A DNA stretch of 64,000 bases. Origin: Cunninghamia lanceolata. Taxonomy: Eukaryota; Streptophyta; Pinopsida; Cupressales; Cupressaceae. Positions 60,306 to 64,000 of this stretch are shown piece after piece; position 1 is the stretch's first letter; each line of letters opens with the position of its first letter. Both the position numbers and the translations under genes were made by a program. The notes under the pieces were generated by a model. That model saw only the letters and a program-made list of their open reading frames with translations. It was not told where the DNA came from and searched no databases. The stretch spans positions 5,332,001 through 5,396,000 of the forward strand of contig BSBN01001149.1 in NCBI GenBank assembly GCA_027924645.1. The letters are read 5' to 3'.

Positions 60306-61115
60306 GGCCATCATTATCTCATTTGTAAGACTCTTGATGTTGAATTGTTGACACTCTGCCAAATTTTTGATTAATGCTAAGCAAGTTACTACATGTTCTC
60401 TGGGAATTTGTCTCTTGTATTGTCCATTTGGTTTCATGGTTCACATCTTGATCTGCATTGGTTAAATTGTGCTTTGCAATGTTATTGATTTGTTAAAGGT
60501 ATTTGATGAACATTCAAGTCCATACTATTAGTTGCTTGTTGATTGTAAGTAGCTATGCATAGTTAGCTTGGGCTATTAAATTGAGCTTCGTTCAATTACA
60601 TTACAAAAGTTAAATCACACCAAGCATTTGGGTATATAATTAATGTATGTAATTTGAAAATTTGTTAGATCCATAGAAGATAGCACTATTTTCTGTAGCA
60701 CTATAGCAAAGTTTATCTTGGTAAAATAGAAAATTGGGTCAATTTCTAAATGTTTATCTACCTGCAGCAGTCTTTACTTTGTGAATGCCACTTAGGATCT
60801 TTCTCAACCCTACCTCCTTTTGCATTTTCTTATTAATCAATTGTTAGATTTAGGTCACAACAGTAATTTACAAAGAAATATCAGCTGATCATTCATAAGG
60901 GTTTGCATGTATTGCTGTCCCAATAAGACAAATCTATCACATTACATGTAAGACCCCTTGTAGGAACAACTAGAACATCCAACTGAGTCATTCCAAGCAC
61001 GCTAAGACCTAGTTGCATTATCCTTGGAGTAGTCTTACCTCAGGTAAGATACTTTTCAAGGGAGGTGTGATACCAGCAATCATACCTGCGTTGCATGTTA
61101 AAAACACCATCAACA

Positions 61116-61120
61116 CCATG
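61116..61120. repeat. Right target-site duplication of element G (CCATG)
   Basis: It directly follows the CATCAACA end of LTR3. It matches CCACG at 3996-4000 except for one C/T change. Confidence 0.7.
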
Positions 61121-61696
61121 TCCACTGAGTTGACAGTTACCACCGATTGAGTGACAGCCATGTCGATATCAATGTACAAGTACCACCACTCCCCACAACC
61201 CTTCCAAGTACAGACTAGGTCCCACAAAGGGCATTGCGGGGTGGTAGGATTCATTATCTATTCAACTCATTGGCTCATTGAGGAGACTACACTCCATGTC
61301 GTGGTGACAGAGCACCGTCCCTTCGACACCGCCAAGGTAACAACCATGTTATCACCGTGCAACTAACATTACTCCCCACTCTCATGGACTCACCACATCG
61401 CTATGTCGAAGGGACTACCCTCAATGTCTTAGCGAAGAAATACAAGTCTCTTCGATGAAGAGAACTCCACAATCAATCCACTGCCAGTTCCCTCCATTGG
61501 GATATCGAGGAGAGTGACTAACCTATCCCTCTAAAGTGAGAATGTCAGCCTGATAAGAAACTAAACACAATACTAGTAATTCATCGTGATATCAAGCAGA
61601 CAAGCAACTTGGTCCCATCAAAATTCCTCTATTAGCTCGATACATTGTAACTTGAAGCCTTACATGCCAGTAAATTTGAGACACTGTTTCTCAACA
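61121..61696 (-). repeat. U3 part of the older minus-strand LTR, split by element G
   Basis: On the minus strand, CAAGTGGGAGAA (61697-61708) is followed by TGTTGAGAAACAG. This is a polypurine tract directly before an LTR start, as in plant copia elements. The LTR would run down to 61121, then continue at 4000 and on to 3351, about 1.2 kb in all. The joined halves lie in the right order and orientation. The family is unassigned. Confidence 0.5.
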
Positions 61697-61708
61697 TTCT
61701 CCCACTTG
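61697..61708 (-). other. Polypurine-tract-like CAAGTGGGAGAA on the minus strand
   Basis: It lies next to the inferred LTR start at 61696. It implies that the internal region of the older element extends to higher coordinates. Confidence 0.45.
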
Positions 61709-64000
61709 ACAGAGAATTTATTGGGTTCTAATCAATGCTCGAAGTCACTGTATCAGCCAAGACAACTGCAATAACATCCAAGGTATCCACCATCTCAGGC
61801 AACAGTTCTAGCTATCCTCCAAAGGAAAGAAACGAGCCATGGTCAATATGCACCAGTCTAATCCAAGACATTAGCATCAAATCCAATTGATAGCAAAGAA
61901 TTTAGACAACTGCCACCACTCCATTATGCTCACAAGCTGTATAGAAGCATCAACAACATCAACTTCAAAGCTTCAACCTAAACACAAATGTGAAGTCATC
62001 CTCTAGAAAACAAGATAGAACATTAGATGGAACAACAACCAGAAAATTGACTGCTCCCATCCAATTGAACAAAACCCATGCGACTGAAAATAGCACACAT
62101 AGCAAGTGGTAATCCAGCCAATCACCCATACCTCAAAGGTATCCACATTAGCAAACTCATGCACCTACATAGCTAACCCATCAACTGCAAATACAAGCTC
62201 CATGTGTCAACCGGTCGAAGAAGACCAAACACATCCAGGAACTCGCACTGCACGAGTAATGCAAATATGAAAAAGTTCAAGGCATACCAATCCTACCAAT
62301 AGAATCATTTAGAAAGTGTAAACAACATGTAGTACCAAGGAATCATCCACAATGATATGCAAACCCTGCAAACAAATAACCTGCAAGAACAATTCTCACC
62401 ACTAGTGTAGAACTCTCCCACATTTTCCACACCTAACAAAGGAAAGAGATAATAGAACCTCCATGTCATCACTCAAGAACATAAGTGAAAACACATGACC
62501 ACAAGCTAGTGATCACAATAGCTCCATCCAAACCTCAAACCAATGTAATGTGAAATCGAATATCAAGGAGATAAATAAGACCAAAGAGAGAAACTCTGCA
62601 CATCATATACTTGTAGAAATCCTCGTACATACACCTCTAAGTGCCAACTGTGTGAAGTATGATCTCCTTCACAATCCCCAAAAGAAAATCCATAACAACA
62701 CCCAACCATCTAATTACCAAGATCAAACATAACATTTGTATCATGTAACCAACATGGATGTAAGCCTCTCAAACCAAAGAAGATCAAACTAATCCATTTC
62801 CCATCAAGGAAATCAGCCCACTACCATCCCCTATAATCATCATAAATGAAAATACAATCCCAAGGAGATAACCATGCTATCTATCACTCACAACGAATCC
62901 TCCAGAACCATCTATTAGCAGTTCAAGATCCATGTCTATGAAAGAAAGCATAAAACACTTGAGATAAACAATGGACAATACCTCTCAAGTAACAAACTAC
63001 CGAGTAGACCAAGGGTGGGAATGAGAATGCTCCTCCAGGATATGTAAGGCATCATGACTCCTCCAAGAGCAATCTCCTCACAGGTCTCTATTGAACTCAC
63101 GTCCAACCAAGGTGTAGGCTCCTCGGATTTTCTGCTGAAATCTCATCAAGAGTAACCATCTCAACACACTTCTCTCATCTTAAGAGAAACACAACCTCAC
63201 CTTATTCTCCATGTATCCATGAGCACCTATAAATGATCATCTCATGTTAAACTCCAAATGTATCTCTACACCATCATGAAGTTTTCAAGCACATGACCCA
63301 TGTACCCAAAACACAGAGAACCACCCAAGATCAAAATCATAATGTAATCACGAATTAGGGCCATAACCATGACTTCATGATCTTAGACTACATAACATGA
63401 CACCTTAACCAAAGACTAAAGAAGTCCTAATGGTAAACAAAGATGTCAACATATTCAAACCACATGAATATAACTATCCTCTGTTAATGAAACCAACAAT
63501 GCTAATGAACCCTCACTGCATAGAAGTAAAAACCAAGAGTCCATCCACGACACCATTAAACATTGTAGAAGATCATCCATCATCAAAAGATGAACACACA
63601 TCACTGCCAACAACTTCCACTGAGCTGTGGTACCGAGTCACACATGGCATCATGACATTACCATTCCCCTTAGGGGATCCCAGACTCTAAGTGAACACAC
63701 CATGGTCTCAAGGGAAATGCATCATGTCAAAACTATAATCCAAAAAAAGAATATACCATGACATAAAACAAACCAAACTCTAAACCAACATCACCTGTCA
63801 AGCGCCATCAACACGTCAACCAAAGACTCCATGAGTTTCATGGCTTTCGAGATGTTACATATCTTCAAATAGTACCCTTGCAAATGCAAAAGAACCCTTT
63901 TGCAGCAACAGGATCTAAGAGCTCCTCCTAGTAACATCTACAACACTAAAGAAGATCATCCATCACCAAGTGATGAATTTGTAGTCATTGCTAAAGCTCC
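61709..64000. other. Right flank, no recognised gene
   Basis: If the minus-strand LTR call is right, this is the eroded internal region of that element. I looked for copia RNase H, RT and integrase motifs on the minus strand and saw none. The plus strand is C/A-rich and has only short frames (86 codons at 63430-63690). A GAAGATCATCCATCA phrase occurs near 63568 and again near 63952. Confidence 0.5.

Larger units (their letters stand above)
4001..61115 (+). mobile_element. Element G: giant Ty3/gypsy composite with three 7-kb LTRs and two internal regions
   Basis: The layout is LTR1 4001-11126, internal 1 11127-18482, LTR2 18483-25625, internal 2 25626-46286 and LTR3 46287-61115. Homology between units starts exactly at TGTTGTG and ends exactly at CATCAACA. 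After the first two ends comes a primer-site-like TGGTGCTAG. After the third comes unrelated DNA and the target duplication. The internal order is gag, protease, archaeal-type RNase H, reverse transcriptase, native RNase H, integrase, which is Ty3/gypsy with a Tat-like extra RNase H. Internal 2 hosts element N. LTR3 hosts a copia element and a solo LTR. Unit length without insertions is about 14.5 kb. A tandem sharing a middle LTR is most simply explained by unequal recombination between LTRs, but that is inference. Confidence 0.85.
46287..61115 (+). repeat. LTR3 of element G, 5'-truncated, carrying two insertions
   Basis: It begins at GGGACCCCC, about 37 bp into the LTR, and ends CACCATCAACA. 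It is interrupted by a copia element (46690-53727) and a solo LTR (57522-58444). It has internal deletions of about 29 bp near 56290 and about 208 bp near 58785. The U3 leader (46287-46689 and 53733-55365) has no gene. The accessory frame is at 55366-59981, the TATA box at 60297, and R/U5 runs to 61115. Confidence 0.85.

Noticed and set aside
61709..64000. Host gene or copia pol on the minus strand
   Set aside because: No conserved RT, integrase or RNase H motif could be read on either strand, and frames are short.
1..64000. CRISPR arrays, rRNA, tRNA genes or bacterial operons
   Set aside because: There are no regularly spaced identical repeats, no tRNA cloverleaf signals beyond primer sites, and the content is wholly plant retroelement.

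Overview
The window is plant nuclear DNA made almost entirely of nested LTR retrotransposons. I recognise no host gene, rRNA, tRNA or CRISPR array. Long AT-rich stretches, plant-type Ty3/gypsy (Tat-like, with an archaeal-type RNase H) and Ty1/copia domains, an initiator-tRNA-Met primer site and dense stop codons all point to repeat-rich heterochromatin of a large plant genome. A gymnosperm is plausible, but that is a guess.

The dominant object is a giant Ty3/gypsy composite ('element G', 4001-61115). It has three LTRs and two internal regions: LTR1 4001-11126, internal 1 11127-18482, LTR2 18483-25625, internal 2 25626-46286, LTR3 46287-61115. The whole is flanked by a 5-bp target duplication (CCACG / CCATG). 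Each LTR is about 7.1 kb, and each carries in its U3 part, upstream of a TATATAAAG box, a decayed reading frame of about 1,300 codons. That frame encodes a helical domain, a basic stretch resembling a nuclear-localisation signal, a Ser/Thr/Pro-rich linker and an acidic, coiled-coil C-terminus. The internal regions read gag - protease - archaeal-type RNase H - reverse transcriptase - native RNase H - integrase.

A second gypsy family ('element N', 29632-44024, LTRs 1.8 and 2.1 kb, perfect target duplication CACCC) is inserted in internal 2 of G. It has the same unusual domain order, and after integrase it carries a reading frame (38010-41816) with the same architecture as the one in the G LTR. 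Here the frame lies in the internal region, before the 3' LTR. A genomic RNA of either family would therefore read gag-pol-accessory. In G the left LTR border lies upstream of the accessory gene, so the gene became part of the LTR and is duplicated at each integration. This is the most interesting system in the window.

Later insertions into LTR3 are a complete but dead Ty1/copia element (46690-53727) and a solo LTR (57522-58444). Element G itself appears to sit inside an older minus-strand LTR, whose halves lie at 3351-4000 and 61121-61696. The outer flanks (1-2925 and 61709-64000) hold no gene I can support. A 426-bp fold-back inverted repeat lies at 2926-3351. All coding regions are pseudogenes, and many stops are explained by C-to-T decay, often CAG to TAG, consistent with long-term cytosine methylation.
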